Program-made: the position numbers and the translations under genes
The notes under the pieces: generated by a model
Told to the model about the DNA's origin: nothing
What the model saw: the letters and a program-made list of their open reading frames with translations, nothing else
Databases searched by the model: none
Shown: positions 25,276 to 36,944 of the stretch, one piece after another
Numbering within the stretch: position 1 is the stretch's first letter
Layout: every line of letters begins with the position of its first letter
Assembly: GCA_902729315.2 (NCBI GenBank)
Contig: LR746265.1
Coordinates: 1,778,892-1,842,891 of the forward strand
Direction of reading: 5' to 3'
From: Spirodela intermedia
Taxonomy: Eukaryota; Streptophyta; Magnoliopsida; Alismatales; Araceae
Length of the DNA: 64,000 bases

Positions 25276-25279
<4 letters not shown>

Positions 25280-25335
<56 letters not shown>
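25280..25335. repeat. (GA)n microsatellite
   Basis: Perfect GA run of about 56 bp followed by GATGAT triplets, intergenic. Confidence 0.9.
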
Positions 25336-25340
<5 letters not shown>

Positions 25341-26293
25341 ATGATGATGAAGAAGATTATGGGAATGGAGATATGGGGTCTATTCAAACTTAGGTTTCAG
25401 ATTAGGAAGGTTTTTTCGCAAATAATGTGACTCCTTTGACATACAGCTGAAGAAGTCAAATCGATATGTTTCTACTGTCTTCTGCCTTTGACCTTTCCAT
25501 TGGTACGGTCAAGCTAAGCAGTCATATCGCTAATCTTAACCCATGATTATAAACAGAATCGCATCCATCGATCTAATCTTCGTAGAAATATAAATTTAAA
25601 ACTCTTTTTGCCTGTTGGAGAGCTTGTGGCCATCAGCCTTCCTTTTCTGTGCATTAAATCTGGTTGGTGAGGGAACGGCCATAACTCCACATAAACGCAA
25701 GTGGGGGCACACAAGAACACATAATCCTCGTTCGAGAAAAACCCTTGCCGCTTGATAACCTTTTTTAATGTGTAAAGCCGGAGATGTACCATTAGACAAG
25801 GCAATACTATGTTAAACATCTTTATGAGGGTCATAAATGCCAAGATGGCCGGCAATTATTTCGAGGGTACCCACAGCCCCTTTAATGATGCATTTAAACG
25901 GCCGATGTTGATTAATGGGAGGTAGATGAAGCAATTCAAAACTTACCATACAGAAACAATGGGTTGACTTAAACGGATTGAAGTCGGCGCAGTCGAATAT
26001 CCCAAAAGATGATTACGTAAAAGTCTTCGACTGAAGGAGCGTAGTAGACAATTCCTACATGGATATATTTTATATGCGTTGACTTGGGTGACTGAGAGGC
26101 CTTGTTATCGACAAAGCATAACCAAATGGCCTTCGTGGGCCTGTTGATAGAGATTACTATGGGCCGGCCAGTAACCTGGTAGCATCAACCAATACAACCC
26201 ATTACTATCGTAAATTGGGTTCTAAGGATGAAGTATTCCCCAACACGTCTTATCTAGGCTTTGATCAGAAATAGCTTTCTATCTCTCTCCCTA

Positions 26294-26318
26294 CATATAT
26301 ATATATATATATATATAT
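26294..26318. repeat. (AT)n microsatellite
   Basis: AT dinucleotide run after a short CT stretch, intergenic. Confidence 0.85.
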
Positions 26319-26646
26319 GGTGTATTTGTGTGTTGTCGTTTTTGTCATTTTTCACGAATTTAGCATAGTCAATGGTCTCATTCTTGGACTATTCCAAGCA
26401 TATCTAACGGGATCGAAGTGTAGCCTTTTCGTCCTTAAAATATTTAATTTCGTCCTATATTTAATATTGGTAAGTGTGATGATTTTTTTGTAATTGAAGA
26501 ATTATGAGGATTAAAATCATAAAGTTCAATATTCTAACATGGTAAGATATTGTAACCAATTAACTAATAAATATGGTTACTCAAAATTATGAATAACTCA
26601 TTTTTTTTATTTGTTCCCTGAAAAATATAGCCATCTAGAGGTATTA

Positions 26647-26660
26647 CCCCCCCCCCCCCC
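26647..26660. repeat. Poly-C tract
   Basis: C homopolymer of about 14 bases in an otherwise AT-rich region; length may be uncertain. Confidence 0.7.
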
Positions 26661-27653
26661 TCACAGCATGAAATATTGACCGCCTTATTTCTAGACCATC
26701 GATGACTTTTTTCTAGTTTTTAGATTTTTTTCTACGACTATGATTTTTATTAATAAAGTTGGATTTTGCCATTTCAAAAAATAATTGATATGATTTACCT
26801 TAAAATCTGATTCCAATGTTTTTATGGTAATTTATGTATTCTTATCATAAATGATTAGTCCGCACTATTTTATGATTAAATCATGTAATTTTACGTCAAT
26901 ATATTTAAGTAATTTTTATATTATATTTATCTCTTGTTTTTAATATAAAACAAGTGTTGGTTGGATGTTATTAAAGAGCTAGACTTTGGATGACTACACG
27001 GGGCTTAGACGTCCTCATGACCACGTAAGACAAGAAGCCCAGCGTGGCCAGTTGACTTCACTTTCAGGGGCACCGGTGAGGATGGAGCAAATATGGTAAA
27101 TATAATAAATGCTTAATACTTATGTTAAATGCTGTGTACACTCTTTACCCGAAGTCTCTCCACTCTTTCCTTTGAATAGGGTAAATCAATTCGGTGGCGA
27201 CCTAACGCCAGCACGGGGAAGTCTCTGGGAAGTTTTTAATCAGATCAAAAAGGAAAGAAAAATTTTCACTATCAAATTTTTTATTTTATGATGGGTATAA
27301 AAATAGATTATTAAAATGAATCGGGTATTTCTCAAGAGATCGCCTTGAATTCCTATCACATCTGCCGTAAGGTTATCGCCGATCTCCGCTCGATCCGCCG
27401 CCCAGCCGCAGGCGCCGGCCCGGCGTAGAAAGAGAGACGGGGGCGACCTCGTCCTCGTCGACGACGGAGATGGCGGCGAGTAGCGGCATTGAATTCTTCC
27501 CCTTGCGTCGATAGGAACGGCAGGCCTCCGATCCCGATAATATCTCCAGTCAATTCATACAACTTATTGCAGTAAGCCTGCAATTCTTCGAAAATTTCTG
27601 AATGTAGCTATAATGGAAGAATTCTTCACCAGATCGGTCGACGGAAGCGGTGA

Positions 27654-27685
27654 GGTAGTCTGGTAGTCTGGTAGTCTGGTAGTCT
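27654..27685. repeat. Four perfect copies of GGTAGTCT
   Basis: An 8-bp unit repeated four times head to tail, ending 35 bp before the fucosidase start codon, so probably in its 5' UTR. Confidence 0.85.
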
Positions 27686-27720
27686 TCCAGCGCCACTTCG
27701 GTCGGAGTTCTCCCCTCGCC

Positions 27721-30410
27721 ATGGCCGGTTGCCCTCTGTTCCTCCTCTGGTTCTTGGCAACCCTTTCCTTATTATCCGCGATCGTAGGTTTCCCCTCTTA
27801 TTCTCCCTCTTCCACTTCCGATTCCCCGCCGCGGCGGAGGCCGCCCCCTCTTCCTGTCCTGCCCGTACCGTCAGCCTCCCAGCTCTCATGGCAGCTCGGA
27901 GAGATGGCGATGTTCCTCCACTTCGGGCCCAACACCTTCACCGACTCAGAGTGGGGCTCTGGCCGCGTCGACCCGGGCGTCTTCAACCCCGCAGACCTAG
28001 ACGCCCGGCAGTGGACCCGGGCGGCGGCGGAGGGGGGCTTCTCCAGGCTGGTGATCACCGCGAAGCACCACGATGGGTTCTGCCTGTGGCCGTCCGCCTA
28101 CACGAACTACTCCGTCCGGTCGAGCTCCTGGAGGGCCGGTAGAGGGGATGTGGTGGCGGAGCTGGCGGCGGCCGCGAGAGAGGCCGGAGTCGGGATGGGG
28201 ATCTACCTCTCGCCGTGGGATCGGCACGAACCCTGTTACGGGAAGACCACCGAGTACAACGAGTACTTCTTGGGGCAGATGGCGGAACTACTCACCGGGT
28301 CAGTAGAGCTTCTCGTTCCCCTTCCTCAATCCCTCCATCCTGTCATCCTCTCTTCCCGGCGAGGAGCATCAAACTACCAGAGAAGAACCAGACCAGAGAT
28401 TTAGGGTTAAGATTTTAATTATTCGTCTGTTCTCAAATTCCACCGTAGAAACACCCGGTAGTTTCTCGTCGATCCTTGTCGATCATAGTTCTTGATCTGC
28501 TATTCTCGGTAATTTTTCCCTCGACTGTTCTCTAGAACAGGTACGGCGAGATCAAGGAGGTTTTCCTGGACGGTGCCAAGGGGAAGGATTCAACAGACAT
28601 GGAATATTTTTTCGATTCCTGGTTTAAAGTTATCCATCAACACCAACCCGAGGCTGTCATCTTCTCAGATTCTGGCCCCGACAGCCGGTGGGTAGGGAAT
28701 GAAGCCGGAGCTGCTGGCCGCACCTGTTGGTCCCTCTTCAATCAGAGCGATGTAGCCATTGGCCATACAACCGAGTCGTAAGTGATCCATTCCTCACCTT
28801 GCTCATCCTCCGACGAAGCTCCAATAACCGATTAAATTTATAAGAATCTTTATGGATCTTCATCAGCATCCACGATCCAGAATATCTCTCTTCCTTGAGT
28901 TTACACGTGATTCTGAATTGATGCGAACATTATCCTCCGCGGTAATGGGCGGCTCGTTTTGCTGATAACGCCATAATCCTGGAAATCTGTACCTTACCCA
29001 GAGGGAGAAGGGTACCCTGTCCTATGCTTGATGTACGGATGAAGCATTCCAGAACAGGGTCGTTCGACATTGAGCGGGATCCGATTTTTATCAATTTCTT
29101 TTACCGTTGTCTGTTGATTTGTTCTTCTCATGCTTCTCCATTCTCAGTTCTAGAAGTTAGATTTACATGGTTAGTGCATGCTCATTAAAAAAAATTTCCA
29201 TTTATAAGTGTTTTTGACATGCACCAATCTGACGGGTTGCGTTCTCTTTCTGAGGCTTCCTCCCCTGTGTTCTTGCCTGCCATCTTCGTAACTTGTGGAT
29301 CTTTGTAGAGTGCGGGAACGTCCTAAATCCAATTGGAAACCTGACGATCAGAGAATATAAATGACATGGGTTGGTGAGGATATCTTTTTATTTTTATTTT
29401 TTTGTACTCTGTCTATCGTGCCGTCAGTTTCATTAATTCGGCTGATAACAGGCAGTAGATGACACAAATCATAATCTAGGGTTTTTTTTAATTTTTTTTG
29501 TTTCTAGCTTGATCCATATCTTCCACTCATGTTGAATTGAATACGAATCACCTGGCATGCCTGTGAGCAGGAGGACAATTCTTCTGCTGCTTCGCTTGGA
29601 ATGTAGGGAGCCTTCTGAAGAATAAATCTGCTGGTTAACAGGTACTCGAGCGAGGGAGATCCAGTGGGGCGTGACTGGGTTCCGGCAGAGTGTGATGTGT
29701 CGATCCGGCCGGGGTGGTTTTGGCACAGTAAAGAGCAGCCGAAATCTGCTGCCGATCTGCTGGAGATATACTACAGCTCAGTGGGGAGGAACTGCTTCCT
29801 GATCTTGAACGTCCCCCCCAATTCCTCGGGTTTGATCTCTCGCGAAGACCTCCAGGTGCTCCAAGAGTTCTCCAAGCTCCGGCGCACCATCTTCTCCCAG
29901 AACTTGGCCCAAGATGCTGTCGCCACAGCAAGCAGCACCCGAGGTGGCGGCAGTGGTGGTGACCCATCCTTCGGTGCATCCTGTGTTCTGCAGGAAGGGA
30001 TATTCTCTTACTGGGCACCGGAAGAAGGTGGAGGCAAATGGGAGATCCTGCTGGACTTGCGCAGGCCTGTGCGATTCAATGTGTTCCAGGTGCAGGAGCC
30101 GATCCAAATGGGGCAGCGGATTTCTTCATTCCATGTCGATGCCATCATTGATGGAGCTTGGGAGACGATAGCCTACGGTACGACCGTTGGCTACAAGAGG
30201 CTGCTGAGGCTCCCTCTAGTGGAGTCTGAGTACCTGAGGCTGGTGATCGATGGTGCTCGAGCGGATCCATTGGTGTCATACATGGGCATCTATCTAGACG
30301 AGTTCTCCACAACCCACCATTGGAAAAGGATGAGGATACCTTCAGGCTCCAAGAAGAGTCATCTCCTTCGACAGCCGGCGTCCATGCATGATGGATACCA
30401 GGTAGCTTAG
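27721..30410 (+). CDS. FUC1: Alpha-L-fucosidase, glycoside hydrolase family 29
   Basis: Three exons: 27721-28298, 28541-28777 and 29642-30410, in phase, 527 residues. The first ~23 residues (MAGCPLFLLWFLATLSLLSA) form a secretory signal peptide, so the enzyme should act in the apoplast or vacuole. The GH29 barrel shows EMAMFLHFGPNTFTDSEWG, LVITAKHHDGFCLWPS, GIYLSPWDRHEPCYG and EVFLDGAKG, whose Asp203 is the probable nucleophile, then FSDSGPDSRWVGNEAG and FLILNVPPNSSG. The C-terminal third resembles an F5/8-type (discoidin-like) beta-sandwich domain. The Arabidopsis homologue FUC1 removes alpha-1,3/1,4-linked fucose from N-glycans and related oligosaccharides. The gene is GC-rich. Its stop codon is directly followed by a decayed copia LTR. 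Confidence 0.93.
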
Positions 30411-30770
30411 TGTAAAAGAGACCCAACACCCTTTGGGTGAAACAGTCCTTTCATGGACTGGTTCTCATGGAAGGAGTTGGTGTCTATGAGAAACAGTCCC
30501 TTCATGGAGTGATTCTCATAAAAATGGATAACCTATTTAAGGGCGCCCATTTCAAACAGTTCCTTGCGCACCATTTATCAAGGAAATGGATAACCCATTT
30601 AAGGGCCCCTATTTCATCCTATAAAAAAGGCACTTCAGTACCTTTGTAAATTATTAAGTAGTTTTATTTTATTTTCTCTCACTTCTTTTCTAATTTCGGT
30701 CCTCTCTTCTCGTATCTCCTCTCTCTCTTATCTCTTAATTTACATTATATTAGATTTTTCAACAACATCT
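30411..30770 (+). mobile_element. Probable 5' LTR of a decayed Ty1/copia element
   Basis: Starts with TG right after the fucosidase stop codon. It contains two internal duplications: a segment with AAACAGTCC...TTCATGGA near 30439 and 30491, and AAATGGATAACC...TTTAAGGGC near 30523 and 30583. A TATA-like CTATAAAAAAGG at about 30620 is followed by TACCTTTGTAAATTA and a pyrimidine-rich tail, an arrangement typical of a copia LTR. Copia gag and protease remains follow in the right order. Exact ends are uncertain. Confidence 0.5.
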
Positions 30771-32560
30771 TAATCCATTGTGGAGTCTCCAAATGTGATG
30801 CCATTTCTTTCCTCACACTTGTCATAGGACAATTACCTTCTATGGAATTTTTTTTGTCTATTATCAATGACTTTAATCCACCTCTTCTAAATATTCTCAC
30901 TTATGAGAAGTATAACAGCCGAACTCACACTTCATTGCTTGGGAAATAATTGACTAAATTATTATTTCATGATTCCTATCATCTTTCATATAGCCCTTCT
31001 TCCCATTGGTGGCTGGTTACCACATCTACTGCAATCAAGTACTAAGCTACATATATTGCATAATGTGATGTCATCTATTCATGAGTATGTCTATTATATT
31101 ATGATAATCATTGATAATTTCTTTACAATCGGTCAAATAGTGGATCACCAAAATCTTGTTATGGTGGTTCTTACATGTTTGAGATCGAGTTATGAGGCTT
31201 TCATCCCCAACATTACTAATTTCATAAAATCATTCACTTTATAAGATGTCATTAGACATCTTGCTACACATAGATAATAATACCATAACAATGCTCTTTC
31301 TTGTAAAGTCTTGAGTATCCTTTAACCAATTTATTATTCTGAGTCATTATCAAAGTGGATGTTGCAGTAAGGGCAGAGGTCATGACAAATGCTTATGTCA
31401 CTTTATTAGATGTCTTCAATTTATACATTGTGGTCCCAAATGTGTGGGGAGCCCACTGAAGGCTTTGCAACATATATATTTGCATGTCAATAGTGGAATC
31501 AGATTTACGAAAGATTGCCTACCAATTGTACTTGAATTTTACAACTTATCTAATTGTCTATGTGATTTCTTATGATGCCATGCTCATATAAAATGCGATA
31601 GAATTATCAAGACACTCAACATTGTGGTATTCGAATAGTGACACTACTTACCACATCACTCTCAACTATATTGCCCTCCTTGATCATTTCTAAGTTATAT
31701 AAGTTTTGAGAAACTACATGTTGGAGATGGTGAAAGTCTGACCATTTCTTCCTGTAGATTCTCAATCCTTAATTCTCCATATTATCTCAAGTTAAACAAT
31801 ATTCTCTATGTTACTCACATCACCCAAAATTTAATCTTAATTCATAACTTTTACTTAAGATACTAATACTTATGAATAATTGAACATTGGGATAATTTTT
31901 TCTATGAAAGTACTTTAAGATAACTTCTACTATTTATTTTCACATGGATCAATACTTTTCAAAATTCTAAATGAAAATACGTTCCCTCTAATTTAGTATG
32001 TTAGGTTAGGTGACTCAATTTTTTCGATTATATCTAATATTATTAGTAAGTTTAACTTGTCACTCCCTTCAATATGCTTGTGCATTGTATCATTTGTTGA
32101 AAAGTCACAAATTACTATCTATTCAATCTTTTTGTAAATAAAAAATATATTTACAATCAATACACTGATCTATGAGGACTTTAACAATGTGCATTTTTTT
32201 TTCTCAACGACTTTAACAAGTATATCTAGCTTTTCCCTCTTAAGAGTAATTTGATGTTTTGGATTCTTCTCTCTAATTTTAATGTTTTGTTTAACACATC
32301 TTATTTATGATATTCTGGCCCTCTAATTTGATTGTGTTGAATACCAAGTACTTTGTCGTCATTTTAATAGCTTGTTGCTCGACACCCTATTTTATGTCTA
32401 TAAACACTAACATATAATAGTACACTAGAATGAAAACATTGGGACTATTTAATCTTCTATCTACTAATTTCATACCATGTCATTTTTCATATGAGTCCAT
32501 CTCAACTATTATACACTTGATTACATTTATTTAACACACTTATGAGCCATTAATATAAAA
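30771..32560 (+). mobile_element. Decayed Ty1/copia internal region (gag, protease, integrase relics)
   Basis: Many stops and frameshifts, but the order is that of copia. A gag-like piece at 30969-31244 reads ...TIGQIVDHQNLVMVVLTCL. A protease-like piece at about 31631-31690 has SNSDTTYHITLNYIALL, and 31720-31861 in another frame has VGDGESLTISS and LNNILYVTHITQNLI. Integrase-like remains follow at 32080-32540 (for example KSHKLLSIQS and LNDFNKYI with LFPLKSN). No reverse transcriptase is recognised. It is not functional. Confidence 0.65.
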
Positions 32561-32761
32561 TTATAGGTTTCTATATTATCTTTATTATATGGTAAATGGT
32601 TATATTGTTAAAGCTTAAAGGTATTTTGGAAAAGAATCTCTAGGGTTTATTCTTGTTTAAGGAACTTAGAAGGTGAGAGAAGGGTTCAAGCGATTGCCTA
32701 GTATTCTCTCCTCTATCCTTCATGACAAAGGTCCTCCATCCTTTGTTTATATTTCTAAATA

Positions 32762-33720
32762 TGGTATCAAAGCATAAAGGTTTCGGCCCTTCTTTGGTGC
32801 ATCCACAAGTTTATGTTAGTGTCACTATTTTCTATGCCAACACTTCAAGGTTGTCTTCTCTTTGGCACCTTATCCCTCTTATGACGAGGTCTTTCACTGT
32901 TAAGGTAGTTCTACAATGAAAAATCATTGATCTTGCTTTATCTCATGTTTTCTTGAAAGATCTTATGCTTCTTATGCCATCTTGTGTTTTCATGATGAGG
33001 TTTCACATTGTATCTAGAGTCTTGGTGGCAAGGTACTCTTTTTGTCATGTTGTTGCCACCAACATTTGTCTACCACACAAAGAGAGCCAGCAACCACTAT
33101 CATCACTATCGTTGCCTTAGCCACAATCATGTAGCTGTACCTCCACCTTATCTTTGTTGTTGCACAATCGTCATGCCACCATCTTCAACAACTTATGCTG
33201 TCCACACAACTAGGTACTATTCCATGACATGGTAGAGGGATCTAAGCCTACTCCTATCCAAGCTATTGTACAAGAATTTTCAATTATAGTACAAAGCTAT
33301 ATGATGATAAATGAAAAATTGAATAAGAATAACTATAATTAGTATAATATATTAGTAAAAATCTACTTTAAAGGTTAATATATAATCAAACATTTGTTTG
33401 AAGATGCATTGTCTAATCATGCACAATGGGAACAAATTGATGTAATCCTCTACAATCTACTATGGAGTTCTATAGAAATACATATTACTGATTTTGGTGA
33501 CTAATCTAGATACATTTTGTCTAGGGGATCATCTTATCTTGATGTTTTCTAATAAAATCTTACAAATCTATGATATGATTGTATAATATTATTGATTGAA
33601 ATAAGGTGAAACAAACCTAAGTAGATATTTTGATGAGATTATTCACCTTTCTCAAAGTCTTCATATTTTCCTTCACTTATCTAGTGATCTTCAATGTAAC
33701 GATGTTTCTATCTAGGGGAG
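32762..33720 (+). mobile_element. Second copia-like fragment with tRNA-Met primer site and gag relic
   Basis: TGGTATCAAAGC at 32762-32773 differs at one base from the common copia primer-binding site TGGTATCAGAGC, complementary to initiator tRNA-Met. It implies that an LTR ends just before 32762. A gag-like region with stops follows at about 33380-33715 (for example ALSNHAQWEQIDVILYNLLW and YFDEIIHLSQSLHIFLHL). The 3' end is undefined; a G/A-rich stretch at 33885-33950 may be near the polypurine tract. Confidence 0.5.
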
Positions 33721-36270
33721 TTAAATCCAATCTAATATTGTCATTGTTTGAGTTAACATTGCTCTTGTATACGAGAGTTGTACTTAGTACAATGGTACCT
33801 CTATTTAAGATAGTGCCACATGTTTGGGGGAGTTGTATCTAGTATAATAATCTTGTAATTTGAGGTAATATTACTCTTATTTTGAGGGAGTATATTCTAT
33901 TGGGTAAAATGTGGCTAGGTGAAGTATCAAAAGGGGGGGAGGAGGGGAGAGGAAGAAGAATTAATTTCCTACATTTTTTATTATATTATATTTATCTATA
34001 TGTGTATGTATATGACACATACTTTAACACAATCTCTTAGATCTATTTTGAAAATTAGACAATTCATGAAAATTAAGGAGCATTTGAAAAATTCATAGAT
34101 TTATTTTGAATTTAACAATGGATGTTAATATGACTCTAATAATAGATGTTCTTTGAAATGAATCAAGAATATAATGATTTTTATGATCATAAGATTGTTC
34201 TTAGTTTTGACTTGTACTTCTTTTAAGATCCATCCAAATTAATTTTTTTTTTATATTTTTAATTTTGAATGAAATAGTGAAAAAATTTTCTAACTTTAGA
34301 TGCAATGATCTTCTACCATGCATAAAAATCAATAAATTCGAAAAAAAAAATTAAGAACTATTAGCATCCTTCAGTATGCTCTAGTCCTTGCCTTGCTACT
34401 CTTTGTTCTTTTTTTTTTTTTAAATTCTACAAAAAGAAAATAAAACAAGAGTTTTTTTTGTACTCTAAGAGAAAAATAGAAAAATATCAAATATTATGTA
34501 ATACATCTTCGACAACAGTGTCAAAATGTGATGTGATTTAGTCATTGTATAATAAATCATGTAAATTTAAAAATTATAAAACTAGAAAATACTAATTTTT
34601 AGATATTTAAAAATATTTTTGAAAAAGCATATCAATTATAATTCAGTAAAAGTTTAAAAAATAGTGAGAATTTTCAAAATCAATCACAAGGATGTAATAT
34701 AGTACTAGATAAGTTTTCAAAAAAACTCTAAAAAATATGATTTTTTATAATTTTTGGATAGTAAATATAATTGAAATATATTTAAAATTCATGAAAAAAA
34801 ATAAAGTGCGAACGTCAAGATGACGTCATCACTTGGTGAATGCGAATTAGGTGAAAACAAAGTTTCACCTGACTATTATTACATAAATAATTATAGATAA
34901 TTTAATTGATCAAATTAAGATTTATAAAAACTAAAATAATTATATTTTAATAAAAAAATATTTAGTAAATTTAAATCACATAAATTATCACTAAATAAAG
35001 TGAAAATTAAGTTGAAAGTAAACAAACAAAGTTTTGACGTCATGGTGGCGATGCATTAACCATACACTAGAATTCTAAACGTTCGAGAGTATTATTGTGT
35101 AGTGTCCATGGCTTTGAAGGCTCATTTTAGATAAAGACGATGAGGACAATCTCTATATTTAGTTACGAAGTTCAGAAGTTGATGAAATAGGTCATCAAAT
35201 CATCTTCGATGGTTGTCACTCGACAGAGCGAAAAAATGATAACTTTGTGACTCTCTAATGACTGTCACATGATGAAGATGAGTTAGATGAAGATGAAGTA
35301 TGTGTCAAGGAGCTTCATCCTTAGGTATATGCAACAAGATGAGGTTCTTTATCACATCTAGTACGTTTTAGTAGGTGGTGACTTATCTCTCGACGGATCG
35401 TCATCTTCCTGATGATGGCTTATTCGTCAATTAATCAAAGATAATTTACTCAATATATTTATTATATTTTTTTATTACATATTATTCAATAATATTAGTA
35501 ATAATACTCTGCGAATCATGTTGACAAGATTTTCATCATTAATCTAAGGATTCTAGTGACTTAATCCTTCACCAACAATATATAAAAAAGTCACAATTTA
35601 AATAAATAAATATATTAGTTTTGGATCTTAGAGGATTTGAACCTACGTCGATCGCCCACCTATATGAGAGAGATTAGAATAAGTACTCTAATATTTTTAT
35701 AAAGTGACATCATCATGATATATTTTTGTTATAAATAAGAAGTAGTGTAGGTATTAAAATCTTCGAAGCCTTTTTGAAGAAAGTGTGACACAAGTTTAGT
35801 CTCATATCAATTATACGCAAACGTTTTAGACAAATATATAGTAATATCTCATTTTCAAGTGATGAGTTTCTTTTTTTCACATGTAAGACTACTTTTGCCT
35901 CACAACTAGTTGGCCAATAGTGATGTGGAAGGAGAGTGGTGCGCACGTGTCCCCATCGGTCTATAGTTGCTTGAGCCCTCACTTGTGGCTCTTCTTTGAC
36001 TATATTTCAAACTTACTTACAGGTTCGGCTAGTTGACGAGTCTTCTCTTTTTTCTTTTTTTTTTTTCTTCTTCTTCATTTATCTCAAACGTAGGATTATA
36101 AAAAATATATAAAGTCACATAAATTCAAATAATTAATCAAAAAATCACATTAGTTAATTGAAAATTACTTTTCACAATTTGACATAAATATAAGTTTATT
36201 TATCATGAATTAAAGCTAACATTGTATTATTTATTAATTATTAACTTATGATAATGAAGTCTTATCAAAA
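33721..36270. other. AT-rich intergenic DNA without recognised genes
   Basis: Very AT-rich with short homopolymer runs and no supported coding frame. Possibly the rest of decayed retroelements, but I recognise no domain. Confidence 0.5.
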
Positions 36271-36273
36271 CTT

Positions 36274-36400
36274 GTATTAAAAGAGTTTCTCAATACCTTT
36301 GTAAATTAACAAATCAATGAGTTTTATCTTTCTTTCTCTCACTCTGATCACTTTATTCTTAACTTTCTCTTATCTCATCTCTTTTTTCTTTCTTGCTACC
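36274..36400 (+). mobile_element. Possible LTR remnant resembling 30630-30730
   Basis: Shares with the LTR at 30.6-30.7 kb the core TACCTTTGTAAATTA, then GTTTTAT, TTCTCTCACT and a CT-rich tail ending TCTTATCTCxTCT. It could be the 3' LTR of the same element or a separate copy. Only about 100 bp is similar. Confidence 0.35.
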
Positions 36401-36944
36401 TTCACCACCCATAGAATGACACTTCCGTGACCAAACATGAAGAAAAGTACAAAAAAAATTCAATTATCTTCTTCAAAAATATTTTTAAACCCATAAGTTT
36501 ATTTTTTTACATTTTTTGTGTTGATTAAATATAAATCATACATAATTTCCAAGGATCGGTGAGTTCACTTTATCAAAGGGTGTGAGATAAGGAGCATGAT
36601 CAAATGGCCCATCCGGTTGACTTGTGAGAAAGCCCAACTGTAAATGGCTATCCGGGTCATCCGAAGACCCAAGTTAACTTACTGAACTGTAGTCCATATC
36701 AGCAGGTGACACGCACACGCCCATGGTGAGGCCCACCGCTGTCCTCTGCCGCCGCTGCTGACGCTCTTCCCAACCACCCCTGCTTCTCCCCGCATCACTT
36801 GGCGTCGCTTCCTCCACGCTTTCCGATCCTCGGCATCTCCCCTTTTATCTCCTCACTGTCCTTCCTTAGCCTCCGAGTCCGAGGAGTGTGGTGAGGCATA
36901 TCCTAATCTCAAGCTCCTTCCCTCCTCTCCGGTGGGTTCAAGGA

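Larger units (their letters stand above)
23270..27720. other. Intergenic region between MYB and fucosidase genes
   Basis: Holds the MYB 3' region, several microsatellites (23474-23510, 23879-24047, 25280-25335, 26294-26318), a poly-C tract (26647-26660), an AT-rich stretch (26300-27000), a GC-rich island (about 27360-27560) and the fucosidase promoter. Open frames here have no family signature I recognise. Confidence 0.65.

Noticed and set aside
27721-28404. Fucosidase exon 1 read through to 28404 as a 227-residue protein
   Set aside because: The GG|GTCAGT donor at 28299 joined to the acceptor at 28540 restores the GH29 reading; the read-through tail is intron.
36888-36944. Upstream extension of the DUF4079 protein to 36888
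   Set aside because: The codon there is GTG, not ATG, and the first real ATG is at 36945, just before a typical transit peptide.
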